39,403 bases of DNA from Halopseudomonas sabulinigri (GTDB lineage: Bacteria > Pseudomonadota > Gammaproteobacteria > Pseudomonadales > Pseudomonadaceae): the NCBI GenBank assembly GCA_011053055.1, contig DRHT01000013.1, positions 1 through 39,403 of the forward strand, read 5' to 3'. The notes under the pieces are model-generated. The model was not told where the DNA came from. It saw only the letters and a program-made list of their open reading frames with translations, and did not search any database. Positions within the stretch are counted from its first letter, which is position 1. The number at the start of each line of letters is the position of its first letter. The position numbers were made by a program, and so were the translations under genes. Below, in pieces: positions 8,204 to 16,540 of the stretch.

Positions 8204-11038
8204 TTAGTCGCGATCACGCTCAAGAACGGGCCCAAGGAAGCGGCCGGTGTGCGATACCTGCATAGCAGACACTTGCTCTGGAGTGCCGGTAGCTATAATC
8301 AGTCCACCTTTGGAGCCGCCCTCCGGGCCGAGATCAACTAGCCAGTCGGCCGTTTTGATAACGTCCAGGTTGTGCTCAATCACGACTACGGTGTTGCCGT
8401 GATCCCGCAGCCGGTGCAGTACGACCAGCAGTTGCTGAATGTCAGCGAAATGCAGGCCCGTGGTGGGCTCGTCGAGTATGTAGAGCGTTTTGCCAGTATC
8501 GCGTTTGGACAGTTCGCGTGCCAATTTTACGCGTTGCGCCTCTCCGCCAGACAGGGTGGTTGCAGATTGTCCAAGGCGTATATAGGTCAGGCCAACATCG
8601 ATGAGAGTTTGCAGTTTGCGCGCCAGTGCTGGTACTGCCTCGAAGAACACGCGGGCTTCTTCGATGGTCATTTCCAACACTTCGTGGATGTTCTTGCCCT
8701 TGTATTTGATCTCCAGGGTTTCGCGATTGTAGCGCTTGCTCTTGCACACGTCGCATGGCACGTAAATATCGGGCAAAAAGTGCATCTCGACTTTGATCAG
8801 GCCATCGCCCTGACAGGCTTCGCAGCGGCCTCCCTTGACGTTGAAAGAGAAGCGCCCAGCCTTGTAACCACGTGATCGCGCTTCCTGTGTGCCAGCAAAC
8901 AGTTCGCGAACCGGTGTGAATATCCCGGTGTAGGTGGCCGGGTTGGAGCGGGGCGTGCGACCGATTGGGCTTTGATCAATATCGACCACTTTGTCCAAAT
9001 GCTGCATGCCATCAAAGCTGCTATGGGGGGCCGCTTCGAGGGTTGTTGCGCCATTGAGCGCAGTGGCTGTCAGTGGGTACAGGGTGTTATTAATTAGTGT
9101 TGATTTGCCCGATCCAGAGACGCCGGTTACGCACGTCAGCAGGCCGACTGGAATCTCCAGATCGACCTTTTGCAAATTGTTGCCGGAGGCGCCTTTCAGC
9201 TTAAGCCACTGATCTTTGCGCACCGGTGTGCGTTGCGCGGGTACCGGGATCTTGATCCGGCCAGAGAGGTATTGGCCGGTCAGCGAATCGGGGTTATTCA
9301 TCACCTCTTCAGGCGTACCCTTGGCAACTATCTGGCCGCCGTGCACACCCGCGCCGGGACCGATATCGACCACGTAATCAGCCAGGCGAATGGCGTCCTC
9401 ATCGTGTTCAACCACTATCACTGTGTTGCCGAGTTCGCGTAGGTGCGTCAGAGTTTTCAGCAAGCGTTCGTTGTCGCGCTGGTGCAGGCCAATAGAGGGT
9501 TCGTCGAGAATATACATAACGCCAACCAATCCGGCACCGATCTGGCTGGCTAGACGGATGCGCTGGGCCTCGCCACCTGACAGCGTGTCTGCGCTACGAT
9601 CCAGTGTCAGATACTCGAGGCCGACATTGACCAAAAACATTAATCGCGCACGAATTTCCTTAAGGATCTTCTCGGCGATTTCGCCACGGTTACCTTCCAG
9701 CGTTAACTGTCCAAAGTACTCCGCAGCCGCACCGACTGGTAATGTCGTGACGCCCGGGAGGTTGCGATCATCGATGAATACGTGGCGGGCCTCACGGCGT
9801 AAACGAGTGCCGTGGCAGTCTGGACAAGGTTGCGTGCTGAGGTACTTGGATAGCTCTTCACGCACGCTCTGCGATTCAGTTTCGCGGTAGCGGCGTTCCA
9901 GATTAGGCAGGATGCCTTCAAAGGGATGCTCGCGGCGGACTACGTCACCACGGTCGTTCAGATAACGGAAAGGTACTTTGTCGCTACCCGTGCCGCTTAG
10001 CACCAGCTTGCGGTGCGGTTCCTGCAGCTCATCAAAAGCCAGATCCAGATTGATGCCGTAGTGTTCGGCCAAGGAGCTGAGCATTTGGAAGTAATAGACG
10101 TTTCGGCGATCCCAGCCACGGATTGCGCCCTCGGCGAGCGTCAGTTCACCATTGACCAAGCGCTTGCGGTCAAAGAACTGCTTGACCCCTAAACCATCAC
10201 AGCCAGGGCAGGCGCCCGCAGGGTTGTTGAAGGAGAACAGTCGTGGCTCCAGCTCGCTGATCGAGTGACCGCACTCCGGGCAAGCAAAGCGCGCGCTAAA
10301 GGTGACTTCTTCACCTTCCTCGCCTTCCATGGGCGCGATGATGGCGATGCCGTCAGCCAAGCTAATGGCTGTCTCAAAGGATTCGGCAAGACGTTGCTGC
10401 AGGTCGCCGCGTACCTTGAAGCGATCAACCACGACTTCAATGCTGTGCTTGCGCTTCTTGTCCAGTGCGGGCGCTTCATCCAACTCATAAATGCGCCCAT
10501 CGATCCGTGCGCGAACGAAGCCTTGAGCGCGCAGCTCATCGATTACCGCCAAATGCTCGCCTTTACGCTCACGCATGACCGGTGCCAATAGCATCAGCTT
10601 GCGACCTTCCGGCATAGCCACGACCTGATCGACCATTTGGCTGATGGTTTGCGCAGACAAGGGTAAATTGTGGTCAGGGCACATGGGGATGCCGACGCGG
10701 GCATACAGTAGGCGCAGGTAGTCGTAAATCTCAGTAATGGTGCCAACGGTGGAACGCGGGTTGTGCGAGGTCGACTTCTGCTCGATGGAAATCGCCGGCG
10801 ACAAGCCTTCGATGTGGTCCACATCGGGCTTTTCCATAATTGACAGAAACTGGCGGGCGTAGGCCGACAGCGACTCAACATAGCGACGTTGTCCCTCGGC
10901 ATAGAGGGTATCGAACGCCAGCGAAGACTTGCCGGAGCCGGACAAGCCGGTAATTACGATCAGTTTGTCGCGCGGTAGATCGAGGTCTATGTTCTTCAGG
11001 TTGTGGGTGCGAGCCCCACGAATCACGATAGTATCCAC
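8204..11038 (-). CDS. uvrA: Excinuclease ABC subunit A
   Basis: UvrA is the damage-sensing ATPase of nucleotide excision repair and loads UvrB at lesions. The 944-residue protein has the full tandem ABC architecture. The first Walker A is GLSGSGKSS (residues 31-39) and the second is [10 protein letters not shown] (about 640). Both signature motifs read LSGGEAQR, and Walker B motifs appear as [15 protein letters not shown]. Zinc modules are [14 protein letters not shown]...CPGCDG and CEACQGDG...CDVCKS. The start codon is GTG at 11038-11036, with a G-rich ribosome site upstream. It is convergent with katA and divergent from the MFS gene. No LexA box was recognised upstream. Confidence 0.98.
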   Translation of the reverse strand: MDTIVIRGARTHNLKNIDLDLPRDKLIVITGLSGSGKSSLAFDTLYAEGQRRYVESLSAYARQFLSIMEKPDVDHIEGLSPAISIEQKSTSHNPRSTVGTITEIYDYLRLLYARVGIPMCPDHNLPLSAQTISQMVDQVVAMPEGRKLMLLAPVMRERKGEHLAVIDELRAQGFVRARIDGRIYELDEAPALDKKRKHSIEVVVDRFKVRGDLQQRLAESFETAISLADGIAIIAPMEGEEGEEVTFSARFACPECGHSISELEPRLFSFNNPAGACPGCDGLGVKQFFDRKRLVNGELTLAEGAIRGWDRRNVYYFQMLSSLAEHYGINLDLAFDELQEPHRKLVLSGTGSDKVPFRYLNDRGDVVRREHPFEGILPNLERRYRETESQSVREELSKYLSTQPCPDCHGTRLRREARHVFIDDRNLPGVTTLPVGAAAEYFGQLTLEGNRGEIAEKILKEIRARLMFLVNVGLEYLTLDRSADTLSGGEAQRIRLASQIGAGLVGVMYILDEPSIGLHQRDNERLLKTLTHLRELGNTVIVVEHDEDAIRLADYVVDIGPGAGVHGGQIVAKGTPEEVMNNPDSLTGQYLSGRIKIPVPAQRTPVRKDQWLKLKGASGNNLQKVDLEIPVGLLTCVTGVSGSGKSTLINNTLYPLTATALNGATTLEAAPHSSFDGMQHLDKVVDIDQSPIGRTPRSNPATYTGIFTPVRELFAGTQEARSRGYKAGRFSFNVKGGRCEACQGDGLIKVEMHFLPDIYVPCDVCKSKRYNRETLEIKYKGKNIHEVLEMTIEEARVFFEAVPALARKLQTLIDVGLTYIRLGQSATTLSGGEAQRVKLARELSKRDTGKTLYILDEPTTGLHFADIQQLLVVLHRLRDHGNTVVVIEHNLDVIKTADWLVDLGPEGGSKGGLIIATGTPEQVSAMQVSHTGRFLGPVLERDRD

Positions 11039-11070
11039 AGCCCATTAACCCCCAGCCAGCAAAGCGGGTA

Positions 11071-11100
11071 ATTATACGTTGTCGGGGGTGTTGCGAGCAA
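11071..11100 (-). promoter_or_regulatory. Probable sigma-70 promoter of uvrA
   Basis: On the minus strand there is a perfect TATAAT (plus 11071-11076) with TTGCTC (plus 11095-11100) 18 bases upstream. Transcription would start about 25 bases before the uvrA GTG. No CTG-N10-CAG LexA operator overlaps it. Confidence 0.55.
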
Positions 11101-11173
11101 AGACAGTGACGTTTTTTCGCTGGCAGTCGGCAATGTAACGGGGTGTGTCATATAGTCGCCGGCAAATACAGTG

Positions 11174-11198
11174 CACGGCGTGCATGCCGTGGTAAAAT
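11174..11198 (+). promoter_or_regulatory. Possible extended -10 promoter with inverted repeat before the MFS gene
   Basis: TGG-TAAAAT (11190-11198) resembles an extended -10 element. Immediately upstream is an inverted repeat, CACGGC (11174-11179) with GCCGTG (11186-11191), which could be an operator. The same bases can also form a weak CCGTG/CGCGG hairpin before the T run ending at 11210, so a short attenuator is an alternative reading. Confidence 0.35.
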
Positions 11199-11219
11199 CG
11201 CGGTTTTTTTGGAGCAGTC

Positions 11220-12590
11220 ATGCATCAGGCCGATTCCATGAGCCCGTTGGAGCGTCGCGCAGCGATATCGCTGGCGATGGTGTTTGCGTTTCGCATGCTA
11301 GGTTTGTTTATGGTGCTCCCGGTACTGGCCACTTATGGTCAAGGCCTGTCGGGAGCGACCCCCGTTCTGATTGGCATGGCGATCGGTTGTTACGGTCTGA
11401 CTCAGGCATTTCTGCAAATCCCCTTTGGCATGTTGTCAGACCGTATCGGTCGCAAACCGGTGATCCTGTTTGGGTTGTTGCTGTTTGCGCTGGGTGGTTT
11501 GGTTGCTGCGCAGGCTGACAGCATTCAGCAAGTGATTGCCGGTCGAGTTCTACAGGGTGCAGGCGCGATCGCTGCCGCCGTGATGGCGCTGGTGGCAGAC
11601 CTGACCCAGGAGCAGAATCGAACCAAGGCAATGGCGATGATCGGCATGAGCATCGGCAGCGCGTTTGCCGTTGCCATGGTGGCCGGCCCGGTGATTGCGG
11701 GTATGGCAGGGCTGCATGGTGTGTTTCTCTCGACCAGTGCTCTGGCTGTGATCGGCATGTTATTGGTGGTGTTTTGCGTGCCCACGCCGCAGACATCGCT
11801 GCGCCATCGCGAGGCGGGTGTGGTGCGTGCGGCTTTTATGCCGGCGCTGCGTAACGCCGATCTGTTGCGATTAAATTACGGTATTGCTTCGCTGCACGCG
11901 ATTCTCATGGCTACTTTCATTGCCGTACCGCTGGCTTTGCAGCAGCACGCGCATTTGCCTAAAGAGGAGCATTGGTGGGTTTATCTTGCGGCGCTGCTGA
12001 TATCGTTCTTCGGCATGGTGCCGTTCATCATTTATGCCGAGAAACAGCGGCAGATGAAACGTGTGGTATTGGGGGCAATTGCGCTCTTACTGTTGGTGCA
12101 ACCCATGTTCTGGTTGAGCATGGATTCGTTGCCTTGGCTGGTGACGACTATAGTATTGTTCTTTGTTGGCTTTAACTTGCTGGAGGCCACGTTGCCTTCC
12201 TTGTTAAGCAAGATCGCCCCGGCGGGAGGTAAGGGCACGGCGATGGGGGTTTACTCCACCAGTCAGTTCGCCGGTGCCGCGGTGGGCGGCGTTATGGGTG
12301 GTTGGATATTCGGTCATTTTGGCTTGCTTGGAGTGTTTGCTGGATGCGGGCTCTTGGCGCTGTCGTGGCTGGTTATTGGTGTTACCATGAACGAACCGCC
12401 ATACGTGACCAGCTACCGGCTGACACTGACTCCCGCTCAGGCGCAGGATGCTTCCTTATCGGATAACCTGCTGGCCGTGCCGGGTGTGGCAGAAGCATTC
12501 ATAGTGGCGGAAGAAGTCGCTGCATACATAAAAGTCGATAGCAAAGAGCTGGATCGTGAGGCGCTGGACCGAGTTGTAGCGCCCGTTTGA
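11220..12590 (+). CDS. MFS transporter, YajR type, with C-terminal YAM-like domain
   Basis: This is an inner-membrane major facilitator transporter, probably a proton-coupled exporter of unknown substrate. The 456 residues give about twelve hydrophobic spans. The cytoplasmic loop after TM2 carries the MFS motif [14 protein letters not shown]. After the last span, residues 393-456 form a soluble tail (YRLTLTPAQ..., [33 protein letters not shown]) with the beta-alpha-beta pattern of the ferredoxin-like YAM domain of E. coli YajR, whose total length is almost the same. ATG 11220 follows GGAG at 11211-11214. It lies between uvrA and ssb, as in Pseudomonas, with no obvious functional link to repair. 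Substrate is not deducible. Confidence 0.87.
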   Translation: MHQADSMSPLERRAAISLAMVFAFRMLGLFMVLPVLATYGQGLSGATPVLIGMAIGCYGLTQAFLQIPFGMLSDRIGRKPVILFGLLLFALGGLVAAQADSIQQVIAGRVLQGAGAIAAAVMALVADLTQEQNRTKAMAMIGMSIGSAFAVAMVAGPVIAGMAGLHGVFLSTSALAVIGMLLVVFCVPTPQTSLRHREAGVVRAAFMPALRNADLLRLNYGIASLHAILMATFIAVPLALQQHAHLPKEEHWWVYLAALLISFFGMVPFIIYAEKQRQMKRVVLGAIALLLLVQPMFWLSMDSLPWLVTTIVLFFVGFNLLEATLPSLLSKIAPAGGKGTAMGVYSTSQFAGAAVGGVMGGWIFGHFGLLGVFAGCGLLALSWLVIGVTMNEPPYVTSYRLTLTPAQAQDASLSDNLLAVPGVAEAFIVAEEVAAYIKVDSKELDREALDRVVAPV

Positions 12591-12618
12591 TCACGGCAGA
12601 CATACCAGGAGAATAGGA

Positions 12619-13119
12619 ATGGCCAGAGGCGTCAATAAAGTAATTTTGATCGGCAATGTCGGTGGTGATCCCGAGGTGCGTTACATGCCCAACGGCAACG
12701 CGGTTGCCAACGTCACTCTGGCTACCAGCGACAGCTGGAAAGACAAGCAAACCGGTCAGCAGCAAGAGCGCACTGAATGGCACCGCGTGGTGTTCTTTGG
12801 CCGCCTGGCTGAAGTGGTCGGCGAATATGCGCGCAAGGGCTCCAAGCTCTACATTGAAGGCCGTTTGCAGACCCGCGAGTGGGAAAAAGACGGCGTTAAG
12901 CGTTACACCACTGAGATCGTTGTCGATATCGGCGGCCAGATGCAATTGTTGGATGGCCGCCCGTCCGGTGGCGAGCAAAATGCCGCCCCGCGTCAACAGC
13001 AGCCTTCGCGCCCAGCGCCTCAACAGCAGCAACCGGCAGCGCAACCGCAGCAGCCTCAGCAGGCGCCGCAGCAGCCAGCTCCGGATTACGACAGCTTTGA
13101 TGACGACATTCCGTTCTAG
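12619..13119 (+). CDS. ssb: Single-stranded DNA-binding protein
   Basis: SSB coats single-stranded DNA in replication, recombination and repair. The 166-residue product has an N-terminal OB-fold ([57 protein letters not shown]) to about residue 112. A low-complexity Gln/Pro/Ala linker follows (about 125-155), then the acidic tip DSFDDDIPF that recruits partner proteins. It starts after an AGGAG 28 bases past the MFS gene and may be partly co-transcribed with it. A strong terminator follows. Confidence 0.98.
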   Translation: MARGVNKVILIGNVGGDPEVRYMPNGNAVANVTLATSDSWKDKQTGQQQERTEWHRVVFFGRLAEVVGEYARKGSKLYIEGRLQTREWEKDGVKRYTTEIVVDIGGQMQLLDGRPSGGEQNAAPRQQQPSRPAPQQQQPAAQPQQPQQAPQQPAPDYDSFDDDIPF

Positions 13120-13136
13120 AATGTAGCTGTCGCCAT

Positions 13137-13184
13137 AACCCGGCATGACCTAGGATGAGTTTCCCCGGTCTGCCGGGTTTTTTT
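13137..13184 (+). terminator. Intrinsic terminator of ssb
   Basis: AACCCGGCA (13137-13145) pairs perfectly with TGCCGGGTT (13171-13179), extended by GACC (13147-13150) with GGTC (13167-13170) across a one-base bulge. A seven-T run completes it (13178-13184). It is 18 bases after the ssb stop. Confidence 0.85.
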
Positions 13185-13269
13185 ATGGCTCGTGAAAAAC
13201 GTTGCAGCCTAATCAGCTATGCGGGCGTGCGCGGGTTGTCTTTGATTGTTAGCGGAAAAGGGTTCATCA

Positions 13270-13947
13270 ATGTCAGAAGTGTATTTTGTGCGTCATGGCC
13301 AAGCTTCCTTTGGCTCAGACAACTACGACCTGTTGTCCGAAAAGGGCCACCAGCAGGCGCGTTTGCTGGGCGATTATTTCAGCGCGCAGGGTATGCAGTT
13401 TGACCAGATCATCACCGGTGACATGGTGCGGCATCGGGAGACCGCTCAGGGTATTTGCGAAGGTCTAGGTATTGCTAATCCGGCGTTTGAGGTGCTGCCT
13501 GACCTCAATGAATTCAACTTTCACTCGGTGTTGCACGCCTTTCTTGATCAACATCCAGAGCAGGCGTTACCAGACAAGCCGGTCGTGGCGGATTACTTCA
13601 AGCGGTTGAAGCAGGGCATTGTGCTCTGGTCGGAAGGCCGGTTGGAAGGCGATCTGCCAGAAACCTGGGCTGATTTTGAGCAGCGAGTTCTGCGCGCGCG
13701 CGAGCACATCATGCAGAGCTATAAAGGCCAGCGGGTATTGGCGGTCAGCTCCGGCGGGGCGATTGCTATGCTGGTGCGGCAGTTGCTGGAGGCGCCGAGC
13801 AAAACCATGGTTGAGTTAAATCTGCAGACGCGTAATACCGGTTTAATCCACTGTGTGTTTAATCAACGCTCAATGCGCCTGAGCAGTTTCAACAGTGTGC
13901 CGCATCTGGATGCTCCCGAGCGCCGAGAATTAATCACCTATACCTGA
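13270..13947 (+). CDS. Histidine phosphatase family protein with altered second catalytic site
   Basis: This is a member of the phosphoglycerate-mutase-like phosphatases. The 225-residue product starts MSEVYFVRHGQASFG at ATG 13270, after AAAGGG; in-frame codons further upstream lack a ribosome site. The N-terminal RHG (residues 8-10) with the phosphorylated His9 is intact, as are arginines in DMVRHRETAQG. The second catalytic histidine, normally in a SHGG motif, is replaced: the protein reads AVSSGGAIAML (Ser161). Whether it hydrolyses phosphate normally is unclear. It has no signal peptide. The substrate is unknown. Confidence 0.82.
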   Translation: MSEVYFVRHGQASFGSDNYDLLSEKGHQQARLLGDYFSAQGMQFDQIITGDMVRHRETAQGICEGLGIANPAFEVLPDLNEFNFHSVLHAFLDQHPEQALPDKPVVADYFKRLKQGIVLWSEGRLEGDLPETWADFEQRVLRAREHIMQSYKGQRVLAVSSGGAIAMLVRQLLEAPSKTMVELNLQTRNTGLIHCVFNQRSMRLSSFNSVPHLDAPERRELITYT

Positions 13948-13979
13948 CTCCATCCAGTCTGACAGGTGACGTGCGGTCA

Positions 13980-14006
13980 TTGACACTGCACAATGCATGT
14001 TAGAAC
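13980..14006 (+). promoter_or_regulatory. Possible promoter of the RmlD-like gene
   Basis: A consensus TTGACA (13980-13985) is followed 15 bases later by TAGAAC (14001-14006), preceded by TG one base upstream (extended -10). It is about 30 bases ahead of the ATG. The spacing is short, so confidence is limited. Confidence 0.38.
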
Positions 14007-14035
14007 CGGATACCGGGATAAAGGGTTAATTAAGC

Positions 14036-14914
14036 ATGCGCATGCGGGTTTTGCTGCTGGGGCAAGAATCACTACTGGGCCAGTCTCTTGTGACGCAGGC
14101 CGCGGCAGAGGACATAGAGTTTCTGCAGGTCAGCTCCACGGCGGTCGATTGGCTGCCGGAAGCTATTGATGGCTGGCTGGGTGAACTCGCGCCGGACGCA
14201 GTAATCAATCTGGCGCACTATCATCAGCAGTTTCAGCTGATTGCGCCTGATGTTGATCAATTGGCTGCGTATCGGCTGTTCAACGAGCGTTTGATTGATG
14301 CTTGTGCGCAGCATGATCTGCTGCTGTGCATGCTGTCCAATACGCGGATTTTTGATGGCGAAAAAAAGACGCCCTATACCGAGAAAGATGAGCTGACGCC
14401 AATTGGTGCGCAAGGCGCAGCGCAGGCGGCGCTGGATCGGCTGTTGGTCAAACGTTGTAAGCGTCACCTGTTGTTGCGTTTTAGTTGGTTGCTGGATCAG
14501 TCATCGGATGGTCTGCTGATGCGGCTGATCGGCCAGCTGCAGGCAAGCCAGCAGGTCGAACTGGCAGAAGAGTGGCGGGGTAACCCGACGCCAGTGGCCG
14601 ACGCCGCGCGCGTCTTGTTAGCGGTGATCAAGCAGTTGGATTGTCAGTCCGAGACCTATGGTGTTTATCATTATGGCAGTGCTGAGGTCTCGAGCTGGAT
14701 CAGTTTGGCGATGAGCCTAGGGCAAGAGTTGCGCACGCAGGAGCTGTTGTCTCGGGACCCGGTTATTGAGCCGGTAGCCTATTCAGCGCAGCTTGCCGCA
14801 CAATTTGAACCGCAGAATGCCGCGCTGAATGGGCGGCGTCTGCTGCATGCTTTCGGCATCAAACCCCGCGCATGGCGTGCGGGGCTGGATGACTTGCTGG
14901 CGCCGAAAGGGTAG
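14036..14914 (+). CDS. RmlD-like sugar-nucleotide-binding SDR protein (degenerate)
   Basis: The 292-residue protein looks like an extended short-chain dehydrogenase of the dTDP-4-dehydrorhamnose reductase (RmlD) type. It has an N-terminal nucleotide-binding strand-loop MRVLLLGQESLLGQSLV, then APDAVINLAHYHQ, LCMLSNTRIFDGEKKTPYTE (matching the RmlD STDYVFDG region) and LLLRFSWLLD. The YxxxK catalytic pair expected after that region is missing: the stretch reads GAQGAAQAALDRLL. The glycine motif is also weak. It is therefore likely a non-catalytic or altered paralogue. No other LPS sugar genes are nearby. A second in-frame ATG lies at 14042. Confidence 0.7.
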   Translation: MRMRVLLLGQESLLGQSLVTQAAAEDIEFLQVSSTAVDWLPEAIDGWLGELAPDAVINLAHYHQQFQLIAPDVDQLAAYRLFNERLIDACAQHDLLLCMLSNTRIFDGEKKTPYTEKDELTPIGAQGAAQAALDRLLVKRCKRHLLLRFSWLLDQSSDGLLMRLIGQLQASQQVELAEEWRGNPTPVADAARVLLAVIKQLDCQSETYGVYHYGSAEVSSWISLAMSLGQELRTQELLSRDPVIEPVAYSAQLAAQFEPQNAALNGRRLLHAFGIKPRAWRAGLDDLLAPKG

Positions 14915-14934
14915 TGGAAGGGTAGTTAAGTCGC

Positions 14935-15603
14935 TTAGAACTTATAGCCCAAGCCAACCATGTAGACCCAAGGATCTATATCCACATCCACGCTACTCTT
15001 GACTCCGCCGACTTTAAAGTTGGCCTCGGTGTCTATGTCGGCGTACCACACGGATGCGTTCAGCAATAGATGCTCAGCCAGCTGGTAGTCCAGCCCGGCT
15101 TCCAGCGCCAACCCCCATGAGTTATCTAGTTCCAGATCGCTGAAGCCAGCCTGCTTGTTAGCGCCGGTAAATTCTTCGTCGAAAAACGCGGTGTAGTTAA
15201 TGCCTGCGCCAACATAAGGCTGTACGCCTGATTTGCTGTCCAGCGGGAAATACTGGAGGGTCACGGTCGGTGGCAGGTGTTTGATGTCTGCGAGTTTGCC
15301 GACGCCGTTCAGATTGATGCTGTGCTGGAATGGTGTGGCTGCCAGCAGACCGATACCGACGTGGTCGGTCAGCATGTAGGTGCCGGTTATGCCCATTTGC
15401 ACGTCGCTGTCGACGCCCACAGTCAAACCTGTATCAACGCCACCGATGTCGACATTGCCGCTGTCTTCCTGCGGATCAACCGCTGCGGCGCCCAAGCGTA
15501 TGATCGCGTCGCCAGCCTGGTAGGCACTGGCACTGAAAGAGGCGGCAAGCAACGCTGGGGCAACCAGCAATAAAGCAATGTGTTTTTGGATAGTGCGTGG
15601 CAT
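14935..15603 (-). CDS. ompW: OmpW family outer-membrane protein
   Basis: OmpW proteins are eight-stranded beta-barrels that let small hydrophobic molecules through the outer membrane. The 222-residue precursor has a signal peptide ending SASA (residues 24-27). Family segments are GDAIIRLGAAAVDP, GITGTYMLTDHVGIGLLAAT, LPPTVTLQYFPLD, QPYVGAGINYTAFFDE and the closing VYMVGLGYKF. The terminal Phe is the signal for barrel assembly. A GGAGA ribosome site precedes the ATG. Its 3' end faces that of the RmlD-like gene, only 20 bases away. An FNR/ANR-like site lies upstream. Confidence 0.9.
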   Translation of the reverse strand: MPRTIQKHIALLLVAPALLAASFSASAYQAGDAIIRLGAAAVDPQEDSGNVDIGGVDTGLTVGVDSDVQMGITGTYMLTDHVGIGLLAATPFQHSINLNGVGKLADIKHLPPTVTLQYFPLDSKSGVQPYVGAGINYTAFFDEEFTGANKQAGFSDLELDNSWGLALEAGLDYQLAEHLLLNASVWYADIDTEANFKVGGVKSSVDVDIDPWVYMVGLGYKF

Positions 15604-15661
15604 GGGTTTGTCTCCTCAGTGTTCGTTGAGGTGACTTTACGCGGCAGCCCTGCAGCGGATA

Positions 15662-15675
15662 TTGATCTGGAGCAA
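15662..15675. promoter_or_regulatory. Candidate ANR/FNR site upstream of ompW
   Basis: TTGATCTGGAGCAA differs from the TTGAT-N4-ATCAA consensus at one position. It lies 59-72 bases upstream of the ompW ATG and about 105 bases before the DUF3450 start. Oxygen-responsive control of ompW is known in enterobacteria, so ompW is the more likely target. Confidence 0.4.
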
Positions 15676-15778
15676 GACTGACTGAGTTAGCCTGGTGGTT
15701 GTAGTCTGGTCATTCAAAGATGATAATGGTTCTCTTTTGGCGGCCACCTCAGGCCAACACTCCCCGGGGAGAATATCA

Positions 15779-16540
15779 ATGAGAGCAGTTTGGCTAACAG
15801 CCTTGCTTTGCCTGCCGCTGACAGTGCCGGCGCAGCAGGCGGTGCAGCAAGCGCAGGAGCAGAGCGCTGCGCTGACCGCTGCCGCGGTTGATTCGCAGCG
15901 GCGCATAGAGCAACTCGACGATGCGACTCGCAGTGCGCTCGAGGCATACCGGCAAGCCAATCAGCAGATCAGCCAATTGGGCGAATACAACAACCGCATG
16001 GAAAAGGTCGTTGATCAGCAGCAGCACGAGCTGAATAGTCTGCGTGAGCAGCTGGGTAGTATTGAACACACCCAGACCGAGATGCGTCCGTTGATTCGCC
16101 GCATGGTGGAATCGTTAGAGCAGTTCATTGCGGTCGACCTGCCGTTTTTGCCTGAAGAGCGCCAAGACCGCGTGGCGCGGCTGCAAGACTTGCTGGTCGA
16201 TCCGGAGGTCAGCGTGGCCGAACTGTATCGCCGGGTGCTTGAGGCTTATCAAATAGAAAGCGATTACGGCCGCACGCTGGAAGCCTGGCGAGGCGAGCTG
16301 GCACGGGGTGAAGAAGGGCGCATAGTAGAGTTTCTGCGGCTAGGTCGCTTGATGCTGTTTTATCAAACACTGGATGGCCAGGAACAAGGCTATTGGGATA
16401 TGACACGCCAGAGCTGGCAAGTATTGCCCAGTGGTTATCGGCGCACCCTTGAGCAGGGCTTAGCGATTGCTCGTACCGAACAGATGCCGGTGATGTTGCG
16501 CCTGCCTTTACCTGCGGTTAGTCAGGAGGTGGCGCCATGA
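15779..16540 (+). CDS. DUF3450 periplasmic coiled-coil protein of TonB2 cluster
   Basis: The first gene of a six-gene TonB2-type operon. From ATG 15779 (GGGGAGA site at 15767-15772) the product is 253 residues, with a short signal peptide (MRAVWLTALLCLPLTVPAQQ). Residues 20-100 are a long heptad-rich coiled coil. The DUF3450 core follows: VESLEQFIAVDLPFLPEERQ, then LYRRVLEAYQIESDYGRTLE and GRLMLFYQTLDGQEQGYWD. The frame is open upstream, but that extension has no signal peptide or ribosome site. Its stop overlaps the next start by 4 bases. Members of this family neighbour the Vibrio TonB2 genes; the biochemical role is not established. Confidence 0.85.
   Translation: MRAVWLTALLCLPLTVPAQQAVQQAQEQSAALTAAAVDSQRRIEQLDDATRSALEAYRQANQQISQLGEYNNRMEKVVDQQQHELNSLREQLGSIEHTQTEMRPLIRRMVESLEQFIAVDLPFLPEERQDRVARLQDLLVDPEVSVAELYRRVLEAYQIESDYGRTLEAWRGELARGEEGRIVEFLRLGRLMLFYQTLDGQEQGYWDMTRQSWQVLPSGYRRTLEQGLAIARTEQMPVMLRLPLPAVSQEVAP

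Noticed and set aside
8372..8875. A 167-codon plus-strand frame inside uvrA
   Set aside because: uvrA is unmistakable on the other strand over the full span; the overlapping frame is low in recognisable features and has no signals.
11039..11219. A LexA (SOS) box between uvrA and the MFS gene
   Set aside because: No CTG-N10-CAG arrangement was found; the nearest candidate ending ACAG at 11170 lacks the left CTG.
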